This document shows, one piece after another, positions 34,978 to 43,160 of a DNA stretch of 64,000 nucleotides (its first letter is position 1; each line of letters begins with the position of its first letter). The stretch comes from Tabrizicola_A sp965284335 (GTDB lineage: Bacteria > Pseudomonadota > Alphaproteobacteria > Rhodobacterales > Rhodobacteraceae), in assembly GCF_965284335.1 (NCBI RefSeq), contig NZ_OZ260076.1; one strand, written 5' to 3'. The notes below the pieces were generated by a model. The model saw only the letters and a list, made by a program, of their open reading frames with translations, searched no databases and was not told the origin of the DNA. The position numbers and the translations under genes are program-made.

Positions 34978-35778
34978 TCAGCGATCCTCCTCCAACATCC
35001 GCATCACCGACCGCATCGCCATCTTGGTCTCGCCCAATTCATCATGCGGCAGCTTGGCCCGGTTCAGCATGACAAACTGATCGGCCAACCCCTCAAAAGA
35101 CCGGCGGTTATGCGCGCCCGTCGGCGCAAGGGCGGCGCGCAGATCATCGGGCAGACCCACCAGATCATAGACCGCCTCGACAAAGCCCAAGCGCCGCGCC
35201 GTCAGATCCTCCATCGCCACGACATGCAGCGCGGCCTTGCCCGCCAAGGCACCCCGCAAGGGCGCAATCACAGCCTCAAAATCGGCAGCCGCGGCGAATT
35301 CCTTGCAGAATCGGCGCTGTTTCAACATCAGATCGGGGTGCAGCGCCAATTGCCAATGCAATGACTTCAACCAAGGCCCCGCCGCGCGGCGGGTCAACAG
35401 CACCTGCACCTCGGCCTGTGGAAACCGCGCCACCAAGGCATCGACCGCCGCCGGGATGGTCACCACCGCCGCGCGGTAATCCACCACGCCAAAGCGGCCC
35501 GGGATATGGCCCACGAAATCCTCGGACGACACCATCAGATGCCGCCCCTCCAGCGCGGGCAACCGCGCCACCCAGCCCGCCATGCCCCGGCCAAGCGCCC
35601 CAAGGTCCGGCGTCACACAATAGCCCCGCGCCGCCTCGGTCGCGCGCGACAGATGCGGCGTGCCATGCGGCGTCTCGATATGGGCAAAGCCCGAGAGCGC
35701 CGGCTGATGCGCCTCCAGCGTGACCTGCAAACTGGTGGTGCCGGTCTTGTGAAACCCGCCATGCAGCACGATACGCAT
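34978..35778 (-). CDS. Sulfotransferase-like P-loop protein
   Basis: 266 aa. N-terminal HGGFHKTGTTSLQ resembles the PAPS 5'-phosphosulfate loop of sulfotransferases (KTGTT), and later VQVLLTRRAAGPWLKSLHW could be the 3'-phosphate site. No other strong motif; substrate unknown. It begins 1 bp before the stop of the upstream membrane-protein gene and sits between rimM and trmD, interrupting the usual order. Confidence 0.6.
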   Translation of the reverse strand: MRIVLHGGFHKTGTTSLQVTLEAHQPALSGFAHIETPHGTPHLSRATEAARGYCVTPDLGALGRGMAGWVARLPALEGRHLMVSSEDFVGHIPGRFGVVDYRAAVVTIPAAVDALVARFPQAEVQVLLTRRAAGPWLKSLHWQLALHPDLMLKQRRFCKEFAAAADFEAVIAPLRGALAGKAALHVVAMEDLTARRLGFVEAVYDLVGLPDDLRAALAPTGAHNRRSFEGLADQFVMLNRAKLPHDELGETKMAMRSVMRMLEEDR

Positions 35779-35779
35779 C

Positions 35780-36670
35780 CTAGTGCGTTCCCGCCGCCGC
35801 CGCCGTCAAACCCGCCTCGAGCGCCCTCAACTCCCGCGCCACGGCAGGCACCTGACCCGCCCGCCGCGCCACATCCCCGGCATCCGGGCAATCGGCCAAA
35901 CAGCCCGGATCAGCCGCCAAAAGCTCGGCACAGCGCCCCGCAAACAGCGCCAGATCCTCAGGCTGCGACAGCGCATGAAACACCGCCATCGGATAGGCCG
36001 ACCCCGCCAGCGCCGCCGCCACCACCGGATCAGTGGCATGGACAATCGCCGCGCGACGACCAAGCGCCCCGGCAGACCCGTCATAAACCGCATCCATCAA
36101 AGCCGCCCGCAAGGCCGTCTGCGGCACATGGGCCGCCATGGCCTGCAAATGCCCTGCCAACAGGCCCGGCTCGGCATCCTGCGGCACACGGCCCAACTCG
36201 GCCAGCATCCGCGTGGCGATGGCAATCTGCTCTTGCAAATCCGGCTTTGGTTGATCCTCCAACGCCTCGGCCTCGGCCAAGGCCGCATCCAGCGGCGGAT
36301 CGGCCCCCCAAGGGTTCCAGATCATCCGCGCCAAAGGGATCGACAAAAAGGACATCGCCACCGGCAGCATCAAGGGAAAGGGCGGCACCACCCCGAGCAC
36401 CCCGCCAATCCCGCGCCCGATGCCAAAACTCACCGCCACTAGCAGCAATTGCACCACCCCTTGGGTCAACAGCGCAATCAAAGCCTCAGGGCGACGCCAA
36501 TCCGCCCAGCGGCGCGGCCATTGCTCGGGGCGCAGGACGAACAGCCATGCCATGAAAATCATCAGGAACAGCGGCACCACGCGCCAGCCAAAGCCACCAA
36601 TCCCGGCCAAAAGCGGCCCAAAATACAAAAGCGCCGTCGCCCCTCGCAGCAAGCGCAACCGTGCCGTCAT
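35780..36670 (-). CDS. Membrane protein of unknown function
   Basis: 296 aa. Three to four hydrophobic segments in the first 115 residues (ATALLYFGPLLAGIGGF, VVPLFLMIFMAWLFVL, VVQLLLVAVSFGIG, PLMLPVAMSFLSIPLA), then a soluble Ala-rich C-terminal domain of about 180 residues. No family recognised. It is coupled to the sulfotransferase-like gene (1-bp gap). Confidence 0.7.
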   Translation of the reverse strand: MTARLRLLRGATALLYFGPLLAGIGGFGWRVVPLFLMIFMAWLFVLRPEQWPRRWADWRRPEALIALLTQGVVQLLLVAVSFGIGRGIGGVLGVVPPFPLMLPVAMSFLSIPLARMIWNPWGADPPLDAALAEAEALEDQPKPDLQEQIAIATRMLAELGRVPQDAEPGLLAGHLQAMAAHVPQTALRAALMDAVYDGSAGALGRRAAIVHATDPVVAAALAGSAYPMAVFHALSQPEDLALFAGRCAELLAADPGCLADCPDAGDVARRAGQVPAVARELRALEAGLTAAAAGTH

Positions 36671-36718
36671 GCCTCACCCCTTACACGTTCCACAGGTATC
36701 GTGGCGCGGCAGACAGCG

Positions 36719-37225
36719 TTAGTCCAGCCCTTCCGGCAAATCGACAATCACCCGGCCAGCCGCCAGATCCACCGTCGGCACAGCCGCCAGCGTAAAGGGC
36801 AGCATCAGCGCCGATTTCCGCGCGGGGCCAGCAATTTCCAAAATATCGCCCGCCCCGTGATTGTGCACCGCCACCACCCGGCCCTGATCCACCCCGCCGG
36901 TGTCCAAAACCTGCAACCCAATCAGATCCGAATGGTAAAACTCATCATCCGGCAGGCTGGGCAACCGCGCACGGTCAACATAAAGCTCGGTCCCGCGCAG
37001 CGCGTCGGCCTCTTCCTTGGTCTTCACCCCGGTGATACGCGCGCCCAAGCCACCCGCCACAGGGCGCGTCAGCTTGACCACAAAACTGCGACTGCCATCC
37101 TTGGTGAACAAAGGGCCATAATCGGCAATCGCCGCAGGCTCGGCGCAAAAGGATTTCAAACGCACCTCACCGGCCACACCAAAGGCCCCGGTAATCGCGC
37201 CAACACAGATCCGTTCAGCGGGCAT
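36719..37225 (-). CDS. rimM: 16S rRNA processing protein RimM
   Basis: 168 aa from ATG 37225 with AGGAG upstream. Starts ICVGAITGAFGVAGEVRLKSF, the RimM signature, and ends with a PRC-barrel domain (LIGLQVLDTGGVDQGRVVAVHNHGAGDILEI). Helps mature the 30S head. Follows rpsP after 246 bp in which I see no gene. Confidence 0.95.
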   Translation of the reverse strand: MPAERICVGAITGAFGVAGEVRLKSFCAEPAAIADYGPLFTKDGSRSFVVKLTRPVAGGLGARITGVKTKEEADALRGTELYVDRARLPSLPDDEFYHSDLIGLQVLDTGGVDQGRVVAVHNHGAGDILEIAGPARKSALMLPFTLAAVPTVDLAAGRVIVDLPEGLD

Positions 37226-37471
37226 GGCACAGGCTCCTCTTGGCAAGGCTCAGATGAAAACCGTCAGACGCGGGGGGCGCGCGCATCCCCCAAATCAGGG
37301 CGGTGCGGCCAGACAAAAGCCGCGCGCATCAAATGTGCCACCGGCCGCCCGACAGGCGCTGGCCTGACCAGCCCCCGCAAATTGAACACCGGCCCAAAAC
37401 GACGCCCCACACAAGGCAATCGTAATGGACCGGCGGATCAGACCCAAACCGGGAATGATCGACAACAAAGC

Positions 37472-37825
37472 TTACTCAGCAGCCGGCTCAGCCGAGCGCG
37501 CAGCCTTCTTGGCCGCACGTTCTGCCATGGCCTTGCCGGGGGTGCCGGTTTTCGGGTTCGAACGGGCCTTCTTGGCCAAAACGCCCGCCGCTTCCAAGAA
37601 GCGTGCAACGCGGTCGGTCGGCTGGGCGCCGGTGGCCAACAGCGCTTTGATGCGGTCCAGGTTCATCACAACGCGCTTTTCGTCGTCCTTGGCCAGCATC
37701 GGGTTATAGGTGCCCAGCTTTTCCAAAAAGCGGCCATCGCGCGGCATACGGCTGTCGGTAGCCACGATGGAATAATGCGGACGCTTCTTGCTGCCACCAC
37801 GGGCCAGACGGATTTTCAACGACAT
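37472..37825 (-). CDS. rpsP: 30S ribosomal protein S16
   Basis: 117 aa from ATG 37825 with AAGGAG upstream. Conserved LKIRLARGGSKKRPHYSIV and LEKLGTYNP. The C-terminal extension is rich in Ala, Lys and Glu, as in relatives. Confidence 0.97.
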   Translation of the reverse strand: MSLKIRLARGGSKKRPHYSIVATDSRMPRDGRFLEKLGTYNPMLAKDDEKRVVMNLDRIKALLATGAQPTDRVARFLEAAGVLAKKARSNPKTGTPGKAMAERAAKKAARSAEPAAE

Positions 37826-37877
37826 GAGTAGTCTCCTTGGGTTTTGGTAGGGTGGGGTTACACCCCACCTGTTCGGG

Positions 37878-38174
37878 TTATTTCTGCAGTTTCTCGTGAT
37901 GCCTGATGACTTCACCGATGATGAAGGTCAGGAATTTCTTGGCAAATTCGGGGTCAAGATTGGCCTCCTCGGCCAGCCTTTCCAACCGCTCGATCTGACG
38001 CGCCTCGCGCGCGGGGTCCGAGGGCGGCAAATCATGCGCCGCCTTCAGCTTGCCCACCGCCTGCGTATGCTTGAACCGCTCGGCCAGCGTATAGACCAAA
38101 ATGGCATCCAGCCGGTCGATCGACTGGCGATGCTCTTTCAAGATCTCGGCGGCGCGGGCCGTGGCGTCGGTCAT
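37878..38174 (-). CDS. Chorismate mutase, AroQ type
   Basis: 98 aa all-helical protein: RQSIDRLDAILVYTLAERFKHTQAVGKLKA, with conserved Arg, Lys and the Asp-Arg pair of AroQ mutases, which turn chorismate into prephenate for Phe/Tyr. The ATG overlaps the stop of the upstream GNAT gene (ATGA). It lies between GNAT genes and rpsP, not in an aromatic operon; prephenate dehydratase is at 58.2 kb. Confidence 0.92.
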   Translation of the reverse strand: MTDATARAAEILKEHRQSIDRLDAILVYTLAERFKHTQAVGKLKAAHDLPPSDPAREARQIERLERLAEEANLDPEFAKKFLTFIIGEVIRHHEKLQK

Positions 38175-38740
38175 AGCGGCTCTCCCGTGTGGCGATAGAT
38201 ATGCAAATCAGCCTCGCCATATGCGGCTTCGGCCTTGGGGTCACGCTTAGCGCCCAGCTTCACCGCCAACCGCGCCGAAGGCGCGTTGCCCGCGTCGATA
38301 TAGCTGACAAAACCACCCTTGCCATAAAGCGCCATGGCATGGGGCAACACAGCGCGCGCCGCCTCATAGGCAAAGCCCTTGCCCTCGGCCTCCTCGGTCA
38401 GAACCCAGCCCATTTCCGGCTCGGGATCACCCTTTTCCTGCCAAAGATAAAGCCAGCCCAAAGCCGCATCCGCCCCCTTGGCCGTGATGGTCCAAATCCC
38501 GGCCCCGCGCAGCATCCAGCCCGCAATCCCCTCGCAGAAATCGGCCCAAGCTTCGGCCTCCGAGAACGGCCCGTCGATGAACTGCACCCGATCGCTGGTA
38601 AAGACCGCCGCATAGGCCGGCCAATCGGCCAGCTTCGGCGCGCGCAAGATCAAACGCTCGGTCGTCACAACCGGCACCAAAGCCACAAAACCCGTCATCA
38701 GATCGGCGGCCTTGCCCGTCGGAGGAAGCGCCCAAGTCAT
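38171..38740 (-). CDS. GNAT N-acetyltransferase, RimJ/RimL-like
   Basis: 189 aa from ATG 38740, overlapping the upstream stop (ATGA). TERLILRAPKLADWPAY opens a RimJ/RimL-type domain; the acetyl-CoA region is EMGWVLTEEAEGKGFAYEAARAVLPHA. The next gene up is a similar protein, suggesting an old duplication. Targets unknown; ribosomal protein N-termini are possible given the location. Confidence 0.85.
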   Translation of the reverse strand: MTWALPPTGKAADLMTGFVALVPVVTTERLILRAPKLADWPAYAAVFTSDRVQFIDGPFSEAEAWADFCEGIAGWMLRGAGIWTITAKGADAALGWLYLWQEKGDPEPEMGWVLTEEAEGKGFAYEAARAVLPHAMALYGKGGFVSYIDAGNAPSARLAVKLGAKRDPKAEAAYGEADLHIYRHTGEPL

Positions 38741-39276
38741 GCCGCCACACCCCGATTTTTCGACGAAAAATCGTGGCCCAAGGCCCACAGGTCATGCACA
38801 ATCACCACATCACCCGCATCAATCCCCGGACGGCTCGCGTCAATCCGCCCGCCCAAGCGCAGGCCCAGCGCGATAGACCGCGCATTGCCGGCATCAATGA
38901 TATTGGTGATCTCATCCCAGCCAAAGGCATCCCGCGCCCAAGCCATCACGGCGCGCGCCGCCTCGGCGGCAATCCCGCGCCCCTCAGCCTCGGGCACCAC
39001 GAACCAACCAAGTTCCGGCTCGGGATATTCGGCCGCGTGGTAAATCCCCACCTCACCCACATAGACGCCGTTTTCTTCCACTGAAAACGGCCCATAGCCC
39101 ATCAGCGGCCACTGACCCACCTCGGATGCCCAAATCCGCCACGCCTGAATGCGCGACACAGGGCCGCCCTCCCATACCGATCGCTCCGAGCCATAGAACG
39201 CCGCCCGGTGCTGGAAATCGTCCAGCCGGGGCATCCGCAAGCTCAAACGGCCCGTATGCAGGGTCGGCGCGATCAT
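38737..39276 (-). CDS. GNAT N-acetyltransferase, RimJ/RimL-like
   Basis: 179 aa. TGRLSLRMPRLDDFQ and ELGWFVVPEAEGRGIAAEAARAVMAWA match the GNAT fold with the acetyl-CoA loop. Its ATG overlaps the ffh stop and its stop overlaps the second GNAT start, so ffh, two acetyltransferases and chorismate mutase are one coupled run. Confidence 0.87.
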   Translation of the reverse strand: MIAPTLHTGRLSLRMPRLDDFQHRAAFYGSERSVWEGGPVSRIQAWRIWASEVGQWPLMGYGPFSVEENGVYVGEVGIYHAAEYPEPELGWFVVPEAEGRGIAAEAARAVMAWARDAFGWDEITNIIDAGNARSIALGLRLGGRIDASRPGIDAGDVVIVHDLWALGHDFSSKNRGVAA

Positions 39277-40769
39277 TTCTTCTTCATCATCCCCGACAGG
39301 CCCGAAGGCAGGGTCAGCCCGCGCGGCATGCCGGGGAAACCACCACCCGAGCCCAGACCCTCGCGCATGCCCTTGGCCGCAGCTTCCAATTCAGCCGGGC
39401 TCATCTTCGACGGGTCAGGCAACCCCCCCTTGCCCATCATCTGGCGAATGGCCTGTTTCATCATGCCACCCTTGCCCATCTTCTTCATCATCTCGGCCAT
39501 CTGCTTGTGCTGCTTCAAAAGCTTGTTCAGCTCTGACACCTCAAGCCCCGCCCCCGCCGCGATCCGCTTTTTGCGGGATGCGGCCAGCAGATCAGGATTG
39601 GCCCGCTCCTTCTTGGTCATCGAATTGATGAGCGCGATCTGGTGGCGCAACATCTTGTCGTTGAACCCCGCCGCCTCGGCCTGCTTGGCCATATTGCCCA
39701 TGCCCGGCAACATCCCCATCAGCCCCTGCATGCCGCCCATCTTGATCATCTGCTCAAGCTGGCCCTTCATGTCGTTCATATTGAACAGACCCTTGGCGAA
39801 CCGCTTGGCCATCCGCTCGGCCTGCTCGGCCTCAAAGGTCTCGCGCGCCTTCTCGACGAGGGCGACAATATCCCCCATCCCCAGAATACGCCCCGCCACC
39901 CGCTCGGCCTCAAAGGTCTCTATGGCGTCCATCTTCTCGCCCAGACCCACAAACCGAATGGGCTTGCCCGTCACCGCCCGCATCGACAGCGCCGCCCCGC
40001 CGCGCCCGTCACCATCCATCCGCGTCAGCACAACGCCCGAGATGCCGACCTTGCCATCAAACTCGGTCGCCACATTGACCGCATCTTGGCCGGTCAACCC
40101 GTCAACCACCAACAAGGTCTCGCGCGGCTGGGCAATGTCCCGAACCGCCTGCACCTCGTCCATCAACACCTCGTCGATGTGCAAACGACCGGCGGTATCG
40201 AGGAACAGCACATCATAACCACCCATGGTGGCCTGAGTTTTCGCCCGCTTGGCGATCTGCACCGCCGTCTCGCCCTTGACGATCGGCAGGGAATCCACCC
40301 CCACCTGACCCGCCAAGATCGCCAACTGCTCCATCGCCGCCGGACGGTTGGTGTCCAAAGACGCGAGCAGAACCTTCTTGCCGTTCTTTTCCTTCAACCG
40401 CTTGGCCAGCTTCGCCGTGGTCGTGGTTTTCCCCGACCCCTGCAAACCCACCATCAAAATCGCACTCGGCGGGTTGTCGATCTTCAAGGCATCCGGCTCA
40501 CCGTCGCCCGCCAGAACCCGCACCAACTCGTCGTGAACGATCTTCACCACCTGCTGGCCCGGCGTGACCGACTTCGTCACCGCCTGCCCCGTGGCCTTGC
40601 CCTTCACCGCCTTGATGAAATCCCGCGCGACCGGCAACGAGACATCGGCCTCCAAGAGCGCCACCCGCACCTCGCGCAGCGCCGCCTCCACATCCGCCTC
40701 AGACAGCGCACCAGCCTTGGTCAGCCGGTCAAAGACAGACCCGAGGCGTTCGGACAGGCTCTCAAACAT
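39273..40769 (-). CDS. ffh: Signal recognition particle protein Ffh
   Basis: 498 aa from ATG 40769. N domain, then GTPase with GLQGSGKTTTTAKLA, DTAGRLHID and TRMDGDGRGG, and a methionine-rich M domain (MIKMGGMQGLMGMLPGMGNM, with GMREGLGSGGGFPGMP at the end) that binds SRP RNA and signal peptides. First gene of a long minus-strand run toward rpmE. Confidence 0.98.
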   Translation of the reverse strand: MFESLSERLGSVFDRLTKAGALSEADVEAALREVRVALLEADVSLPVARDFIKAVKGKATGQAVTKSVTPGQQVVKIVHDELVRVLAGDGEPDALKIDNPPSAILMVGLQGSGKTTTTAKLAKRLKEKNGKKVLLASLDTNRPAAMEQLAILAGQVGVDSLPIVKGETAVQIAKRAKTQATMGGYDVLFLDTAGRLHIDEVLMDEVQAVRDIAQPRETLLVVDGLTGQDAVNVATEFDGKVGISGVVLTRMDGDGRGGAALSMRAVTGKPIRFVGLGEKMDAIETFEAERVAGRILGMGDIVALVEKARETFEAEQAERMAKRFAKGLFNMNDMKGQLEQMIKMGGMQGLMGMLPGMGNMAKQAEAAGFNDKMLRHQIALINSMTKKERANPDLLAASRKKRIAAGAGLEVSELNKLLKQHKQMAEMMKKMGKGGMMKQAIRQMMGKGGLPDPSKMSPAELEAAAKGMREGLGSGGGFPGMPRGLTLPSGLSGMMKKK

Positions 40770-41135
40770 CAGCGCACCTTTGCGGTTTCGCCCCATCGGG
40801 GCATCAAGGGGTCAGCCCCATCTGGGGCCGTCGTCGGCAGTCCCAAAGCCCCAAAGCGAAACGACACCTGCGGGCGCAACGCGCTGGCAGATGGCGATCC
40901 TTCGCGATGGGCAAAGGACCGGAAGCATGGGCCTCCGGGGAATTCAGCGCTGCGGATAGGCGAGAACGGCGGGGGAGTCAAGGAAGGAAGGGGACAAGCC
41001 CCCAACCCGCCGCGCAAGACGTCAGCCCAGGCTCCTCCCCTCCCCCTCGTGGGGAGGGGCTGGGGGTGGGGGGAGCACGCGGCGTAGCGCGAGCAAAGTC
41101 TCAGACTTGAATCCCCTCAAAGTGGTGATAGCATC
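40770..41135. repeat. ffh upstream gap with one dispersed palindrome copy
   Basis: No gene seen. GCCCCATCGGGGC (about 40794) and GCCCCATCTGGGGC (about 40816) are small hairpins. At 41033-41075 lies a copy of the array palindrome (CCTCCCCTCCCCC, TCGTGGGGAGGGG, CTGGGGGTGGGGGG), just before the base composition drops. Confidence 0.75.
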
Positions 41136-42533
41136 TTGTCTGCATTAAAAACACCAGTAGTTGACGGTATTGAAATGAAGCTCTTTCCTCAAGACAAAGA
41201 CGTTGTTCTTTACGAAACTGGATTTGAAATTGATCTTTTGGAAAGAACGTCAATTTCGAAGCAATTATCTGAATTAGTTGAAAAAATTGAAAGCCCAATG
41301 GTTCTAGCGCTCGATGACAAATGGGGCTCAGGAAAAACCTACTTCCTAAAGAGATGGGTGACTGCACACACAAAAGAAAACAACGGAAATGCAATTACTG
41401 TCTACTTTGACGCATTTGAGAGCGATTATTTATCAGACCCTCTTGTAGCAATCATAACCGCAGTGAGTGGTCGCATACCCGAGGATCAGAAGCCTTCAAT
41501 AAAAAAATGGAAAGTCATTGCAGCTAAGCTCGCGAAACCATCATTTGGGATAGCACTCGCTGTAGCTAGTTTCGGTGCTCAGAGGCATCTTGGTGAAATC
41601 GGCGATGTTATCATTGATGCTGCACGGGATGAGGCAAGCAGCGCCGCACAGAATTTGTGGGAGGCTGAAAAAGATCGCAGTGAAGCGGTAGCTTCATTCA
41701 AAGAGCTGTTAGTTGATTTCACGCAAAAGTCTGATGGTCCGATTGTTATTGTCGTTGATGAGCTTGATAGGTGTCGACCCGACTATGCTCTTTTGGTTCT
41801 AGAAGTCATAAAGCATTTCTTCTCAGCGCCGAGAGTTCACTTCATCTTAGGCGTAAACGGGGCGGCACTAGAAGACAGTGTAAAAGCGCGTTACGGAACA
41901 GGTATCGACGCCGAAAGCTACCTGCGAAAGTTTATTAGTGCTTCTTTTTCGTTACCTCGCATGATTGGTGCGCAAGGCCGTGAAGATGTTGTTACGCGTT
42001 ACGCCAAAGATCTAGTCATTCAAATGAGTTTGCCAGAAAACATTTCAAAAAGATGTCTGGCCTTGATCGAGCATGTTTCAAAGAACATGTATGTTTCGCT
42101 GAGAGACGTTGGGCGAATATGCTCAAAGATTGCACTAGTGCCAAATGAGGTTTCAAAGACAAACTATCTTGCAGGCTGGATTGACACACTCTGCATGCTA
42201 ATTGTCGCATCGGTAATTGATCCAAAGCTGCATAAGAAGCTATGTTCTGCATCCGCATCTGAGAATGAAATCCGAAATTTCTTGGGGGCATCAGAGGATA
42301 AAACGGTTGAGTATGCTAATAACGAAATAAATCCTCATTTTGACCACGGGTTGACAGTCTGGCTAGCACATACACTGTTTTCTTGCAGTCCCATTTCCTT
42401 GGACGATATCAAGAGCTTACCTGAGTGGAAAGGAAGTGTTGCAAGATCGTTTGATCGGTTTGGCGCACCTGACGAACCGAAAAGAATTGCATCAAGAATT
42501 CAAAAGGAATGGGTTGAGATCTTTAAGCTCTAG
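41136..42533 (+). CDS. KAP-family P-loop NTPase on an AT-rich insertion
   Basis: 465 aa if started at TTG 41136; ATG 41175 (MKLFPQDKD) is an alternative, and neither has a clear ribosome site. Walker A is ALDDKWGSGKTYFLKRW and Walker B IVIVVDELDRCRPDYALLVLE, the KAP pattern. A hydrophobic patch (SFGIALAVASFG) lies between them where KAP proteins often carry membrane segments. Base composition and codon use are far more AT-rich than on either side, with many AAA, ATT and TTT codons, so recent transfer is likely. Some KAP NTPases (for example PifA) act in phage exclusion; a defence role here is inference. Confidence 0.85.
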   Translation: MSALKTPVVDGIEMKLFPQDKDVVLYETGFEIDLLERTSISKQLSELVEKIESPMVLALDDKWGSGKTYFLKRWVTAHTKENNGNAITVYFDAFESDYLSDPLVAIITAVSGRIPEDQKPSIKKWKVIAAKLAKPSFGIALAVASFGAQRHLGEIGDVIIDAARDEASSAAQNLWEAEKDRSEAVASFKELLVDFTQKSDGPIVIVVDELDRCRPDYALLVLEVIKHFFSAPRVHFILGVNGAALEDSVKARYGTGIDAESYLRKFISASFSLPRMIGAQGREDVVTRYAKDLVIQMSLPENISKRCLALIEHVSKNMYVSLRDVGRICSKIALVPNEVSKTNYLAGWIDTLCMLIVASVIDPKLHKKLCSASASENEIRNFLGASEDKTVEYANNEINPHFDHGLTVWLAHTLFSCSPISLDDIKSLPEWKGSVARSFDRFGAPDEPKRIASRIQKEWVEIFKL

Positions 42534-42549
42534 CCGTTACATCCCCCCC

Positions 42550-43020
42550 TCACCCCCCCACCTTCCCCTCCCACAAGGCCCGCGCAGCGCGGAGCCGCTC
42601 GGCCGCCTCGCCCTTGCCTGCCAGCCGGTCCTCGGCGGCTTCCCTTGCCCGCTCTTGCGCCCGCAGCACGGCCAAGACCTCCTCGCGCACCCGGGCCTCC
42701 ACCTCTTTCGGGCTCATCGCATAGCGCGCCTCGGCCTTCACCACCTCGGCCAGACGCGCCAGCATAAAGGCCCGCAAGACCGCGTTCATCCGGGTCAGAT
42801 GGCCTTGCCCCATGCTGCGAAAGAACCGCACCACATCCTCATCCAGCCGCAGCGTCAGTTTGGTTTTCAGCGGCTGCTGGCGGTCTTGGGCGATCTCATG
42901 CCACGCATCGGGAATGCGGACCGAGCCGTCAAGGTTCCAGCGCAGATCGGTTTCCAGATCGCGCAGGACTTGGCCAAGCTGGTGAAAGGCGAATTCGGTT
43001 TGGGCTTTGCTGGGGGGCAT
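42550..43020 (-). CDS. BrnA-like antitoxin-family protein, no partner seen
   Basis: 156 aa from ATG 43020. The central LTLRLDEDVVRFFRSMGQGHLTRMNAVLRAFML matches the ribbon-helix-helix end of BrnA/DUF4415 antitoxins, which autorepress and bind a BrnT RNase. Here it is followed by a long charged helix (EARVREEVLAVLRAQERAREAAEDRLAGKGE) not usual in BrnA. No BrnT-like gene lies beside it, so it may be a stand-alone DNA-binding protein. Confidence 0.65.
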   Translation of the reverse strand: MPPSKAQTEFAFHQLGQVLRDLETDLRWNLDGSVRIPDAWHEIAQDRQQPLKTKLTLRLDEDVVRFFRSMGQGHLTRMNAVLRAFMLARLAEVVKAEARYAMSPKEVEARVREEVLAVLRAQERAREAAEDRLAGKGEAAERLRAARALWEGKVGG

Positions 43021-43097
43021 GGCGGACCTCTGGGTTTGGTCCAATCAGCCTGCCGTGGGAGGGGTTGACGCCGCCTTACCCGCCCGTTCCCCCTGTC

Positions 43098-43160
43098 GGG
43101 ACGGATGCGGGACGGATGCGGGACGGCGGCGGGACGCGGGCGGGACGGCGGCGGGACGGG
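43098..43160. repeat. Six tandem 11-bp repeats
   Basis: GGGACGGATGC twice, then GGGACGGCGGC, GGGACGCGGGC, GGGACGGCGGC and a partial GGGACGGG. Immediately downstream of the RidA-like gene stop. Confidence 0.85.
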
